Notes: generated by a model from the letters alone, not told the origin. A stretch of DNA of 64,000 nucleotides from Streptomyces marokkonensis (GCF_008312835.1 NZ_VSKS01000005.1:248001-312000); one strand, 5' to 3'; shown: positions 1-7,149, numbered from the stretch's first letter. Made by a program: numbers and translations.

Positions 1-321
1 GCCGCCGGGGTGGTAGGCGACGGAGACGGCCCGCCGCCATGCGGCCGTCCAGGCCGGGGAGGCGAGGACGGCCGGGTCGGTGGTGGCGGCGGCCCAGGCG
101 TGGCAGACGCCGGGGCACCCGCACGGGCCCGCGCTCTTCATGTTCGGCCGGCCACCGCACGCATTCCGCGCGCACTGGTGGCAGTTGCCGAACGGCACCT
201 TCCCCTGTCGCAGGGGCAGCACCGGCACACCGGTAGCGGCCAGCTCCAGTGCGGTCCGCAGGGGTTCGGGCAGCCGCGGCTGTGGGCCGGGCACTCGCCG
301 GATGGTGGTGGGTTGGGTCAT
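1..321 (-). CDS. Bifunctional DNA primase/polymerase, N-terminal part (partial)
   Basis: This is the first 107 codons of a gene that runs off the left edge. It starts MTQPTTIRRVPGPQPRL and continues with a stretch typical of AICE and plasmid Prim-Pol proteins: LAATGVPVLPLRQGKVPFG, then a cysteine-rich segment (CHQCARNACGGRPN, CGCPGVCHAW) and the beginning of the VSVAYHPGG core near the edge. In this family the protein primes and extends DNA during replication of the excised element. The ATG at 321 follows a GGAGG-type ribosome site at about 327-333. The reading frame stays open to base 1. The catalytic acidic residues lie beyond the window, so activity cannot be judged. Confidence 0.75.
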   Translation of the reverse strand, partial: MTQPTTIRRVPGPQPRLPEPLRTALELAATGVPVLPLRQGKVPFGNCHQCARNACGGRPNMKSAGPCGCPGVCHAWAAATTDPAVLASPAWTAAWRRAVSVAYHPGG

Positions 322-410
322 GCTGGGAGACCTCCACAGGTCAGGTGATGGCTGGTGGACAGGGGCGGCCCCGGTGTTCTTGGCGGAATCGGGGGCCGCC
401 CTTGGCGTAG

Positions 411-878
411 CTAGCCGTGGAAGTGGTTGCGCTTGAACACCGCCCGGCGGATGTTCACCGTGGTGCCGCCCTTGTGGCCGCTCGAACCGAGGACCTGGAC
501 GGCGATCCATCCGCCGAAGATGACGGCGGCCAGGATGATGAGCTGGGAGACGAACGCCGTCAGGGCGGCGATGAATGAGGTGAGCAACAGCAGTCCGCCG
601 CACACCGCGAGGAATCCAACGCCCCCAAGGGCGACGTTCACCGCCGTGCGCGAGACGGCCGGCTTAGCCGCGACCGGGGCGGGCTGCGGGTGATCGATGG
701 CGTAGCCGGTGACGATCCGGCCGTCCGGCAGGACGATGCTCGCGACCGCCGGAACGGTGCCCGGCTGGACGTGGACGACCGGTGCCGGGTGGACGACGGC
801 AGGCGGCCGTATCGGGGTCGGGTGGTAGGTGGTCACAGCCCGTTCGCCGGACACTCGGTGGGCGTGTTCGGGATGCAT
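411..878 (-). CDS. Small Spd-like membrane protein of the element
   Basis: A 155-aa protein with a proline-rich, soluble N-terminal half and two closely spaced hydrophobic segments (about residues 85-110 and 113-135), then a short basic tail ending KRNHFHG. It lies between the translocase gene and the primase/polymerase, where pSAM2-like elements carry Spd proteins that help plasmid spread within the recipient mycelium. I chose the ATG at 878 because GGAAGGGA stands 6-7 bases upstream; an earlier in-frame ATG at 899 has no such site. No catalytic motif is visible. The transfer role is inferred from position and topology only. Confidence 0.6.
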   Translation of the reverse strand: MHPEHAHRVSGERAVTTYHPTPIRPPAVVHPAPVVHVQPGTVPAVASIVLPDGRIVTGYAIDHPQPAPVAAKPAVSRTAVNVALGGVGFLAVCGGLLLLTSFIAALTAFVSQLIILAAVIFGGWIAVQVLGSSGHKGGTTVNIRRAVFKRNHFHG

Positions 879-914
879 GCGGAATCCCTTCCGGCACATG
901 GCCAGGGAGGCAAC

Positions 915-934
915 GGCACCCCCTTCGGGGTGCC
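915..934. terminator. Hairpin between translocase gene and spd-like gene
   Basis: GGCACCCC and GGGGTGCC form an 8-bp perfect stem around a CTTC loop. It sits upstream of the spd-like start at 878 and downstream of the translocase gene on the minus strand. It could be a terminator or attenuator between the two, or part of the adjacent repeat-rich transfer locus. Confidence 0.4.
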
Positions 935-969
935 GTGTGGACGGGCTTTCGGGGGTCTGACCTGTGCGC

Positions 970-1082
970 CTCCCTGACTCCCTGGACGATCATTCGTGCA
1001 GGTCAGGGTCAGGGAGGACGGTCAGGGAGGGGTTCAGGGAGTTCTCCCTGTCTCCCTGACCCGCAGCGGGTTGGCTCCCTGT
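970..1082. repeat. Octamer repeat cluster, candidate clt/TRS transfer locus
   Basis: At least eight copies of the octamer TCAGGGAG or its complement CTCCCTGA, some with one change, lie at 970, 978, 1003, 1009, 1022, 1034, 1044, 1052 and 1075. Several are exactly adjacent, for example 970/978 and 1044/1052. Further copies with one mismatch occur nearby, such as one at about 902. The cluster abuts the 3' end of the translocase gene (stop at 1085). In conjugative Streptomyces plasmids, the TraB winged-helix domain recognises 8-bp TRS repeats in a clt locus next to traB. The match in unit length, number and position makes this a strong candidate; recognition by this translocase is inferred. Confidence 0.7.
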
Positions 1083-1084
1083 CG

Positions 1085-3199
1085 TCAGTCGGTGGAAGCG
1101 GAACCGTCGGTGTCGCGGTCGGTCAGGGCGCGGGCGACGCGGTCGCGGGCGACGACCATGACGCCGTCGGACTTGTACGGGCTGGCGCCGGCGTCGTCGA
1201 GGACGCGCTTGAGGTCGAGGAACGACCAGCCGCCGTAGGCGCCCGGGTTGCGTGCGGCGAGCCGGGCGAGGACGTCCTTGGTGCGGACGCGGGGTGCGTC
1301 GCCGATGACGGCGGCGATGTCGGCGAGCGGGTCATGCTCCTGGCCCCGCTCGATGGCGTGCAGGGTGGTGACGCCGTCGCGTAGGGCCTTGGCCCGGTCG
1401 GTGATGGCGGTGGCGGCGTCGTCGTCGATGTAGTGCGTGCGCACCGTGATGGACGACTGTCCGGCCGGGATGGTGATCCCGTCGGAGGCGACGACCAGCG
1501 TGCCCCGGTCCAGGCCGGGCCGGAGCAGGTTCGGTGCGGCGCCGCCGTCGACGGCCTTGTCCCCCAGCGCCATGCGGGCCTGTGATTCGGTGCCCAGGGC
1601 GAGGGAGGCGCGGGTGTGCGCGCCCTCGCGCACGAGCTTGGGCAGGTTCTCGTTGGTCGGGTCCTGGGTGCCCTGCCACATCAGCACGTTCACCGCCCGC
1701 CCTTGATTGTGGATCTTGCGCACGGCCATGAAGTAGCGGGAGTTCGCCTTGGACCCGCCGTAGGGGCGCTTGTCGGCGTCCTTGGCCGGGCACATGAACG
1801 CCACCTGTGCCTCGTCCACCAGCACAATGAGCGGCGGGAACACGGTGCCGGGCGGGGCCTGGATACGGCGGTTCATCTCATCCACCGCACCCTCAACCAT
1901 CTCGGTCACCTGGATCACGTGCTCATCCGTCGGACCCTGGATCAGCGTGGTCGCGAGCCCATCGAACATGGCCCAGTCACCCACGCCCTTGAGGTCGCCC
2001 ATGAGGAACTGCACCGACCGATCCAGCGACAGCCACAGAGCCAGGGACCGCAGGGCCACGGTCTTGCCCTGGTTCGACAGACCGGTGATGAGCAGGTGGC
2101 GCTGATACAGGGACAGGGCGGCGGCGTCGCCGCGCAGGTCCTGCCCCCACGGCGCCTTGCCCTTGGTGTAGTCGGCGGTCATCGTGTCGTCGGTGACCAG
2201 CGGGGAGGGGCCGATCGGCTCGTCCAGCGCCCCACTGTCGGCGATCCACAGCCGCACCGTGCGGGCGGCCTGGGGGATGGTGATGAACACCTCGTGCTCG
2301 TGCCGGGTGAGGTTCTCGGCGAGCTTGCGGCGCTTGCTCTGTACCTCGTTGGTCGACACCCCGGAAGGCAGGGTCACGTCGACTTCCACGCCGCATCCGG
2401 CGATGGTGATCGGTCCGAGCATGGACGCGCCGGCGTCGCCCATCTCCTTGATGGCCCGGGCCAGGGCGGGCACTCCGAGGTCTCGGAGGGCCTTGACGAC
2501 GATGGACGGCGTGATCGGCTCCCCCTCACCGGAGCGGACGTTCGTCGGCAGGGCCCAGGCGGGGGCGGCGTGCTGCTTACGGCCGACCGACCACAGGGCC
2601 AGCAGTGCGAGGAGCGGGCCGATCGACACCAGCGGCCCCCACACCACCTGAACGATCCGCATGAGCAGCGCGACGAAATCGACCGTTGCCGACAGCGGGG
2701 TGATGACGTCCCTGGCGTCGCCGGTGCTAACGGCCATGACGACCCCGAGGGCGACCAGCGCCCCGACGCTCATGCCGGCGCCCACGGCGACGCCCTTGGC
2801 GGCGTCGACCGGGGAGTGCAAGAGGTCCATGCGGCGGTGGTGGCGGGCGGCGCGGAAGCGCTGAAAGCGCTCCTCCCACTCCTCGGCCGCTTCCAGGTTC
2901 CCCGCAGCTTCCGCCGCGCGGATCATCCGTTCGTAGCGGGAGCCGGTGCGGCCGTCCCAGGTGCGGCGGGCCACGATCCGCCCACCGTTGAACGTGTACA
3001 GACCGTGCCGGACCGCAGCGCGGCCGGCCGACTTGGTGCGCTCGTGCGTGATCGCGGTCTTCACCGCGCGGCCGGAGCGCACCCACAACGGCACCGGCCG
3101 CGCGGGCGGCGCGTCGGGTACGACCGTGAGCACTGTGGGCGCGGTGTCGGCGGCGGGTGGATCGGTGTGCTTGTGGAGGTGAACGACGTTCTCAGACAT
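1085..3199 (-). CDS. FtsK/TraB-type conjugal DNA translocase
   Basis: A 704-aa FtsK/SpoIIIE-like ATPase that should pump double-stranded element DNA between hyphae. The N-terminal part is cytosolic, followed by two or more hydrophobic segments around residues 145-215. A motor domain has Walker A GLSNQGKT near residue 375 and Walker B LIVLVDEAQ near 455. The C-terminal region (from about residue 635, RTKDVLARLA to GVMVVARDRV) looks like the winged-helix recognition domain of FtsK/TraB proteins. The start at 3199 is preferred over upstream in-frame starts because AGGAG precedes it and the protein then begins MSENVVHLHKH. The octamer repeats directly beyond its stop are the likely DNA target. 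Confidence 0.88.
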   Translation of the reverse strand: MSENVVHLHKHTDPPAADTAPTVLTVVPDAPPARPVPLWVRSGRAVKTAITHERTKSAGRAAVRHGLYTFNGGRIVARRTWDGRTGSRYERMIRAAEAAGNLEAAEEWEERFQRFRAARHHRRMDLLHSPVDAAKGVAVGAGMSVGALVALGVVMAVSTGDARDVITPLSATVDFVALLMRIVQVVWGPLVSIGPLLALLALWSVGRKQHAAPAWALPTNVRSGEGEPITPSIVVKALRDLGVPALARAIKEMGDAGASMLGPITIAGCGVEVDVTLPSGVSTNEVQSKRRKLAENLTRHEHEVFITIPQAARTVRLWIADSGALDEPIGPSPLVTDDTMTADYTKGKAPWGQDLRGDAAALSLYQRHLLITGLSNQGKTVALRSLALWLSLDRSVQFLMGDLKGVGDWAMFDGLATTLIQGPTDEHVIQVTEMVEGAVDEMNRRIQAPPGTVFPPLIVLVDEAQVAFMCPAKDADKRPYGGSKANSRYFMAVRKIHNQGRAVNVLMWQGTQDPTNENLPKLVREGAHTRASLALGTESQARMALGDKAVDGGAAPNLLRPGLDRGTLVVASDGITIPAGQSSITVRTHYIDDDAATAITDRAKALRDGVTTLHAIERGQEHDPLADIAAVIGDAPRVRTKDVLARLAARNPGAYGGWSFLDLKRVLDDAGASPYKSDGVMVVARDRVARALTDRDTDGSASTD

Positions 3200-3307
3200 G
3201 CTGGGAGAGCTCCTGACTGCCCCCTTTGCGGGGGCGGGAGTGAAGGAGAGCACCGGGGTGGCCGGATCCGTGGAAAGAGGCGGCCACCCCGGCACTGAAA
3301 TGGCTGG

Positions 3308-3625
3308 TCAGAACCAGCCGGACGACTTCCGCTTCGCCTTAGCGCGGGCGGTCTCGGTGACGATCCGCTGGCGCTCGGCGTGCAGGGCGGACAGTTCCGC
3401 GGTCAGCCGCATCTCAGCAGCGCTACCGGTGGACTCGATCCGCTCTTCCGCGCGGCCGGTGCTGCGGCCCCGGGCGACGCGGTAGGTGCCACTGGCGGCG
3501 GCGCGGAGCATGACGCGGCGCTCGCGGCCGTTCAGCGGCCACAGCTCGCCCCGCCGCACGGCCTCCAGCTTCTTCGTGGTCGCCCGGATCTCGCGGTCCA
3601 GGCGACGCAGATCAGCGTTGCTCAT
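3308..3625 (-). CDS. Small basic helical protein of the transfer region
   Basis: A 105-aa, strongly charged protein with predicted helical segments (LRRLDREIRATTKKLEAVRR and a C-terminal TAELSALHAERQRIV stretch), ending KRKSSGWF. It has no membrane segment and no catalytic motif I recognise. The ATG at 3625 follows GAAGGGA; the longer open frame upstream to 3799 has no support and would overlap the opposite-strand zinc-finger gene. It lies just upstream of the translocase in the same direction and is probably cotranscribed. Its function is unknown. Confidence 0.6.
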   Translation of the reverse strand: MSNADLRRLDREIRATTKKLEAVRRGELWPLNGRERRVMLRAAASGTYRVARGRSTGRAEERIESTGSAAEMRLTAELSALHAERQRIVTETARAKAKRKSSGWF

Positions 3626-3679
3626 CAGGTGGTCCCTTCGCGTCTGTGCGGGAACAAGCAGGCGGTTACGGTGTGCGGC

Positions 3680-3841
3680 ATGGGTGGGGAAACCGCGGTC
3701 CGTACGCGGCCGTGCAGGTGGTGTGGTGTGCCGGTGGAACAGCCGCGCGGTTGGTGGCGCAGGCGCCGTTACTGCAGCAAGCGGCACCGCCGCTGGCATC
3801 GCGTCTGGGACGCTGTCATGCGGTTCGTCGAGAACCTGTAG
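3680..3841 (+). CDS. 53-aa zinc-finger-like protein, opposite to the transfer operon
   Basis: A very small basic protein beginning MGGETAVRTRPCRWCGVPVE. It contains CRWC followed about 18 residues later by C-S-K-R-H, giving a CxxC...CxxxH ligand set typical of short zinc ribbons, then an arginine/tryptophan-rich tail. It is plus-strand inside an otherwise minus-strand operon and ends 3 bases before the stop of the DUF2637-type gene. No Shine-Dalgarno site is visible. A TACGGT box ends 7 bases before the ATG, which would suit a leaderless transcript. Many Streptomyces elements carry similar tiny zinc proteins. DNA or RNA binding is a guess. Confidence 0.6.
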   Translation: MGGETAVRTRPCRWCGVPVEQPRGWWRRRRYCSKRHRRWHRVWDAVMRFVENL

Positions 3842-3844
3842 CGA

Positions 3845-4705
3845 TCAGGCGACGCGCTTCCACGCGGCCCGAAGACGGACCTCGGAGGCGGAGTGGCCAG
3901 CGGCCCGGAAGCGGGCGGCCATCTCGCGGTAGGACAGGGCTGGGGTCTCGCTGCGGCGGATCTCGTCGACGATGACGTCCAGGACGTCATCGGTGAGCGC
4001 CGGACCGGCCTCCCACGGCAGTGCCGCAACCGGTTCGATCGGCCCCCATACGGGGAGTTCCCAGCGGGGTGTGACACCGGGTGTGACGCGGTTCGTCACG
4101 CTGGTCAGCGCCCTGCCGGTCTCCTCGCCGGTGCGGGCCGTCTCCAGCGTCGACCACGCCGACGACAAGGTCTGTGCGGTCCGTGCCTGGACGCGGGCGA
4201 TGCGGGCCCCAGCTTCCGTCACGGCCGTCAGCCTGGTCTCCTCGGTGGCCGCCTCGGCGCGCAGTCGGGCGCGGGCCACGGCCGCCTCGTCGCGCGCCTC
4301 CTGCTGAATCCCGCGGATGGCATCTAGTGCGACTGGGGTGAGCGCGGTGCGCTCCCACAGACTATGTACGAGCCACAGGGCCTTGGCCGCGATCGGCAGC
4401 CACGCCACGGCCAGCCACGCGCCGGCGGAGTGCTCCGCGGTCAGCGCGTGCGCGACCAATACGCCGGCAGCGAGGAAGCCGAACGACCAGCCGACGGCGG
4501 TCACGGCCCGGTTGTGGTCGCCCTGCGCGGCCAGGCGGCGTTCGTAGGCGAGGGTGGCCAGCCAGCCCCCGTCGATGCCGAGACCGACGACCACGGCGAC
4601 CGGCCACGGCACCGCCGTACCGAGCCACATCACGACCACCGCGAGGGTGAGAACCATGGACACGGCCGTCATCGCGACGGCCGGCAGAACGGTCTTGGCC
4701 CTCAT
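3845..4705 (-). CDS. DUF2637-type membrane protein of the transfer operon
   Basis: A 286-aa protein. The first about 110 residues form four hydrophobic segments (for example VLPAVAMTAVSMVLTLAVVV and VAVVVGLGIDGGWLATLAYE). A long, probably coiled-coil middle follows (about residues 120-190). The C-terminal 60 residues resemble a small helix-turn-helix-like fold (LSYREMAARFRAAGHSASEVRLRAAWK), with alanine/arginine-rich helices. DUF2637 proteins are common in AICEs and are often annotated SpdB-like. The ATG at 4705 overlaps the stop of the preceding gene in ATGA, indicating translational coupling. A role in intramycelial spread is inferred from context. Confidence 0.7.
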   Translation of the reverse strand: MRAKTVLPAVAMTAVSMVLTLAVVVMWLGTAVPWPVAVVVGLGIDGGWLATLAYERRLAAQGDHNRAVTAVGWSFGFLAAGVLVAHALTAEHSAGAWLAVAWLPIAAKALWLVHSLWERTALTPVALDAIRGIQQEARDEAAVARARLRAEAATEETRLTAVTEAGARIARVQARTAQTLSSAWSTLETARTGEETGRALTSVTNRVTPGVTPRWELPVWGPIEPVAALPWEAGPALTDDVLDVIVDEIRRSETPALSYREMAARFRAAGHSASEVRLRAAWKRVA

Positions 4706-4983
4706 GCGGCGCCCCCGTCCCGGCCGCGCACCGTGACGGCCGCGATCAGCGCGACCGGGGTGGAGTCGTCGTCGGGGTCTCGGTGGTCTTCCGTCCAGGA
4801 CCACTCCGCACCCGGCGCCACCTCGTAGCCGAGGGCGGCCAATGCCTTCCGGCGCTCTGCCATAGTGGGCACCGGCCTGAACCGCTCCCACCGGAAGGCC
4901 GGCCAGTCCGGTACTCCGTACAGCACGACGTACAGGCGCCAGGCGCTGCCGGTGCTCGACATCTGCGCGGTCAGCGTCTTCAC
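4702..4983 (-). CDS. Small AICE protein (DUF6303-like)
   Basis: A 93-aa acidic protein. Residues 15-30 (WRLYVVLYGVPDWPAF) and 45-65 (ERRKALAALGYEVAPGAEWSW) resemble a small family found next to DUF2637 genes in Streptomyces elements; I believe it is DUF6303 but cannot confirm the number. The GTG start at 4983 overlaps the previous stop as GTGA, and the stop overlaps the next gene's ATG. It is therefore the middle member of a tightly coupled three-gene run. There are no membrane segments or catalytic motifs. Function unknown. Confidence 0.65.
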   Translation of the reverse strand: MKTLTAQMSSTGSAWRLYVVLYGVPDWPAFRWERFRPVPTMAERRKALAALGYEVAPGAEWSWTEDHRDPDDDSTPVALIAAVTVRGRDGGAA

Positions 4984-5249
4984 GCCGCACCCCCGGGCAG
5001 GATCGCGGCCGTGGTGTGGTTGAGCAGGGCGACGCGGGCGGCGAGGGCGCGGCGGCGGGCCCGGCGGATGCGCCGGTTGTCCAGCTCGGTCGGCGTGCGG
5101 TCCAGCGTGGTGATGTGCGCGTCCAGCAGGTCGACGTCCGCCAGGATGACGGGCATCTCCCGCTCGATCGCGTCCAGCTCGGCGTTCGTCGGCTCCATGA
5201 AGTCGGCGAACGCGGTAACAGCGTCCTGAACAGTGACGATGTGCTCCAT
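4980..5249 (-). CDS. Small AICE protein (DUF6284-like), first gene of the transfer operon
   Basis: An 89-aa helical protein beginning MEHIVTVQDAVTAF. It has an acidic N-terminal half (TNAELDAIEREMPVILAD) and a basic centre (RRIRRARRRALAARVALL), resembling the DUF6284 family seen in AICEs. It is the most upstream gene of the leftward operon. Its 5' leader (5250 to about 5625) contains three strong hairpins and a tRNA T-arm-like element. GAGAGGAAC lies 8-10 bases before the ATG. The stop overlaps the next GTG start. Function unknown. Confidence 0.65.
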   Translation of the reverse strand: MEHIVTVQDAVTAFADFMEPTNAELDAIEREMPVILADVDLLDAHITTLDRTPTELDNRRIRRARRRALAARVALLNHTTAAILPGGAA

Positions 5250-5288
5250 TGGGTCGTGTTCCTCTCAGCGGTGGAACGGCCCGAACAG

Positions 5289-5375
5289 CACCCCCGGAGT
5301 TGGCCCTCCGGGGGTGTGCGCCGTTGTTGGAGAAAGCCGCGTGTCACACGCGGCTCGGCCACTGAGCAGTGGCCG
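5289..5375. promoter_or_regulatory. Three consecutive hairpins in the leader of the transfer operon
   Basis: Three perfect inverted repeats follow each other: 5289-5299/5306-5316 (11-bp stem), 5335-5343/5347-5355 (9-bp stem) and 5356-5364/5367-5375 (9-bp stem). They lie in the untranslated region upstream of the leftward operon starting at 5249. They may act as attenuators or terminators for transcripts entering from the GntR control region, or as RNA structure in a regulatory transcript. Confidence 0.55.
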
Positions 5376-5378
5376 AAG

Positions 5379-5421
5379 TACCCCGGACCGGATTCGAACC
5401 GATCGGGTGCCGTACGGGGTG
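5379..5421 (-). other. tRNA T-arm-like minihelix
   Basis: Read on the minus strand this contains GGTTCGAATCC, a canonical T-loop with a 5-bp stem (ATCGG/CCGGT). It is followed by CCGGGGTA, like a tRNA 3' acceptor end. ACCCCG at 5415-5420 can pair with CGGGGT, giving a minihelix. No D-arm, anticodon arm or full acceptor strand is present, so it is not a tRNA gene. It could be a captured tRNA 3' end (attachment-site relic), a tRNA mimic or chance. Confidence 0.35.
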
Positions 5422-5580
5422 CGCCGGTCTTCTCCGCCTTGTTTCCGACCCCTTCGGGCAGGCGGACCACGGGTTACCGGCAGTTCCCTGTGTGAAGTTC
5501 TCAAGGCGCTTGCGCTTCCTTCGAGCCCGTTTCACGGAGCCCTCCGGGCGGCATAGGAGCAGCCCAATAGGGACGCTCCG

Positions 5581-5606
5581 GGCTCGCTGTCCTAGGACTG
5601 TGAGCC
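5581..5606. promoter_or_regulatory. Second operator-like palindrome upstream of gntR
   Basis: A near-perfect 26-bp palindrome centred on GTCCTAGGAC, with GGCTC and GAGCC at its ends. Its right half (CCTAGGACTGTG) differs by one base from the arm of the 36-bp operator at 5626-5661. It is probably a second GntR-type binding site facing the leftward transfer operon. Confidence 0.5.
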
Positions 5607-5625
5607 GCTCAGTAAGACCATGGCG

Positions 5626-5661
5626 CACAGTCCCAGGACTGTCAACAGTCCTGGGACTGTG
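5626..5661. promoter_or_regulatory. Perfect 36-bp inverted repeat, likely GntR operator
   Basis: Two exact 17-bp arms (CACAGTCCCAGGACTGT and its reverse complement) are separated by CA, ending 31 bases before the gntR start codon. Each arm is itself partly palindromic. The size, symmetry and placement fit autoregulation by the GntR protein encoded immediately downstream, and control of the divergent transfer operon. Confidence 0.7.
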
Positions 5662-5692
5662 TTTCACTGGTCGATGTCGAGAGGAGTGCTGC

Positions 5693-6487
5693 ATGGCGCC
5701 CAAGTGGCGGGAGATTGCGGACCGACTGGCCGAACAGATCAGGAACGGCGAGTACGCGCCCGGTGCCCAGTTGCCGCAGATCAGGGACCTAGTGGAAGCG
5801 GGCGAAGGCTCGAAGTCCACGGTCCACGCGGCCTACAAGGCGCTGGAGGCCGAAGGGCTGGTCACGTCGTCGCGCGGACACGGCACGGTCGTCCGTGAGC
5901 GGGCCCCGCTCAAGCGGCTCGGCATCGCGCGGTACGACAAGGCCAAGTGGCGGGACGGCGATGAGGTGGCGTTCATCGCGGACCGCGTGGCGTCCGGACG
6001 CACGTACAAGCGGAACGAACAGACCCAGACCGTCAGCCGTGCCCCGGCGCCGGCCGCCGTCGCCCAGGCGCACGGTCTGCCGGAGGGCGCGGAGGTCTAC
6101 GCACGTGCGCGCGTGGTCAAGGAAGGCTCACAGCCGACGCACACGCTGACCAGCTACTACCGCCCCGAGCACGTGGAAGGGACGCGCATCGTCGACCCGA
6201 CGCCGGGGCCCGCCGGCCGGGGCGGTGGCTTCCGTGTCCTGTACGACGCCGGATACGAGATCGACCACATGCAGGAGACGCTGTTCGCACGTATCCCCAC
6301 GGCGGACGAAGTTCAGCTCCTCCAGCTCGCGCCGGGCGAATGGGTGGTGGAGCTGCATCGGACGACGTACACGGCCGACGGCACCGTGGTGGAGTTCGCC
6401 ATCGGAGTTCACGCGGCGACGCGCTTCTCCTGGACGTACGACTTCAAGGTCCCCGACTCAGCGAAAGCGGAGGGCGAGAGCAAGTGA
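5693..6487 (+). CDS. GntR/HutC-type transcriptional repressor of the element
   Basis: A 264-aa regulator. Residues 1-70 form a GntR winged helix (WREIADRLAEQIRNGEYAPG, LPQIRDLVEAGEGSKSTVHA, then TSSRGHGTVV). Residues 95-255 form a UTRA/HutC-type ligand domain (ARARVVKEGSQPTHTLTSYY, LQLAPGEWVVELHRTTYTAD). The ATG at 5693 follows GAGGAG at 5681-5686. It stands next to two operator palindromes and divergent from the transfer operon, where pSAM2 places the GntR-type repressor KorSA, so it probably keeps replication and transfer genes off. The effector is unknown. It overlaps the next gene by 4 bases. Confidence 0.85.
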   Translation: MAPKWREIADRLAEQIRNGEYAPGAQLPQIRDLVEAGEGSKSTVHAAYKALEAEGLVTSSRGHGTVVRERAPLKRLGIARYDKAKWRDGDEVAFIADRVASGRTYKRNEQTQTVSRAPAPAAVAQAHGLPEGAEVYARARVVKEGSQPTHTLTSYYRPEHVEGTRIVDPTPGPAGRGGGFRVLYDAGYEIDHMQETLFARIPTADEVQLLQLAPGEWVVELHRTTYTADGTVVEFAIGVHAATRFSWTYDFKVPDSAKAEGESK

Positions 6488-7149
6488 TCTCAGCACAGGC
6501 ATGGGCCGACGCTCAACGGCTCTGGGACTTCCAGCAGATGGGGCACGATCTGCGCCCATGTTCTGTCGCGATCGGACTCGGCAGTCATGATCTCGGAGTC
6601 GCGGACACAACCGCTGATCTCTACCGCCGGGGCATGATGCCGCTGATCGTCTTCACTGGGGCGACCAGCCGCACCACACGCGACCGCATGCCGCGTGGCG
6701 AGGCTGAGCACTACCGCGAGCGGGCGATGGAACTGGGGGTGCCGGCCGATGTGATCCTCGTTGAGCCGCAAGCCCGGAACACAGGAGAGAACATCCGCTT
6801 CTCGCGCGCACTGCTCGAGGAGCACCGGGCCGCCGTCTCGTCCGTCCTGCTGGTCAGCAAGCCCTACGAGGAACGACGGGCCTACGCGACTGCACGCAAA
6901 CTGTGGCCCGAAGTCGAGTGGGTCAGCGCCTCCACGCCCATGACCCTGGCTGACTACGTCGACTCGATCGGAGACGCACGCCTGGTCATCGACATGTTGG
7001 TCGGTGCGCAGCAGCGGCTCATGATCTATCCTCAACAGGGATTCATGATCGAACAGCGCATCCCCGATGACGTGGCCGCAGCGTACGAGTGCCTGCGCAA
7101 TGCTGGGTTCACAAGCCGACTCGTGGCAGACACTGCAGCGTGGAAATAG
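6484..7149 (+). CDS. YdcF/DUF218-like protein coupled to the GntR gene
   Basis: A 221-aa soluble protein resembling the YdcF/DUF218 fold. It has an N-terminal beta-strand with SVAIGLGSHD, then LIVFTGA, PRGEAEHYRERAMELGVP, a VILVEPQARNTGENIRFS motif, and VLLVSKPYEERRA. The N-T-x-EN signature is typical of the family, which in YdcF is reported to bind S-adenosylmethionine. The GTG start overlaps the gntR stop in GTGA, so the two are translationally coupled. It may make or sense the ligand of the repressor, but this is speculative. A hairpin follows at 7278-7309. Confidence 0.65.
   Translation: MISAQAWADAQRLWDFQQMGHDLRPCSVAIGLGSHDLGVADTTADLYRRGMMPLIVFTGATSRTTRDRMPRGEAEHYRERAMELGVPADVILVEPQARNTGENIRFSRALLEEHRAAVSSVLLVSKPYEERRAYATARKLWPEVEWVSASTPMTLADYVDSIGDARLVIDMLVGAQQRLMIYPQQGFMIEQRIPDDVAAAYECLRNAGFTSRLVADTAAWK

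Noticed and set aside
5378-5470. Complete tRNA gene on the minus strand
   Set aside because: Only a T-arm and an acceptor-like 3' strand are present; no D-arm, anticodon arm or matching 5' acceptor can be found in about 100 bases upstream.
5369-5692. N-terminal extension of the GntR protein frame upstream of 5693
   Set aside because: It crosses the operator palindromes and the T-arm element, has no ribosome site, and the winged helix starts at MAPKWREI right after GAGGAG.
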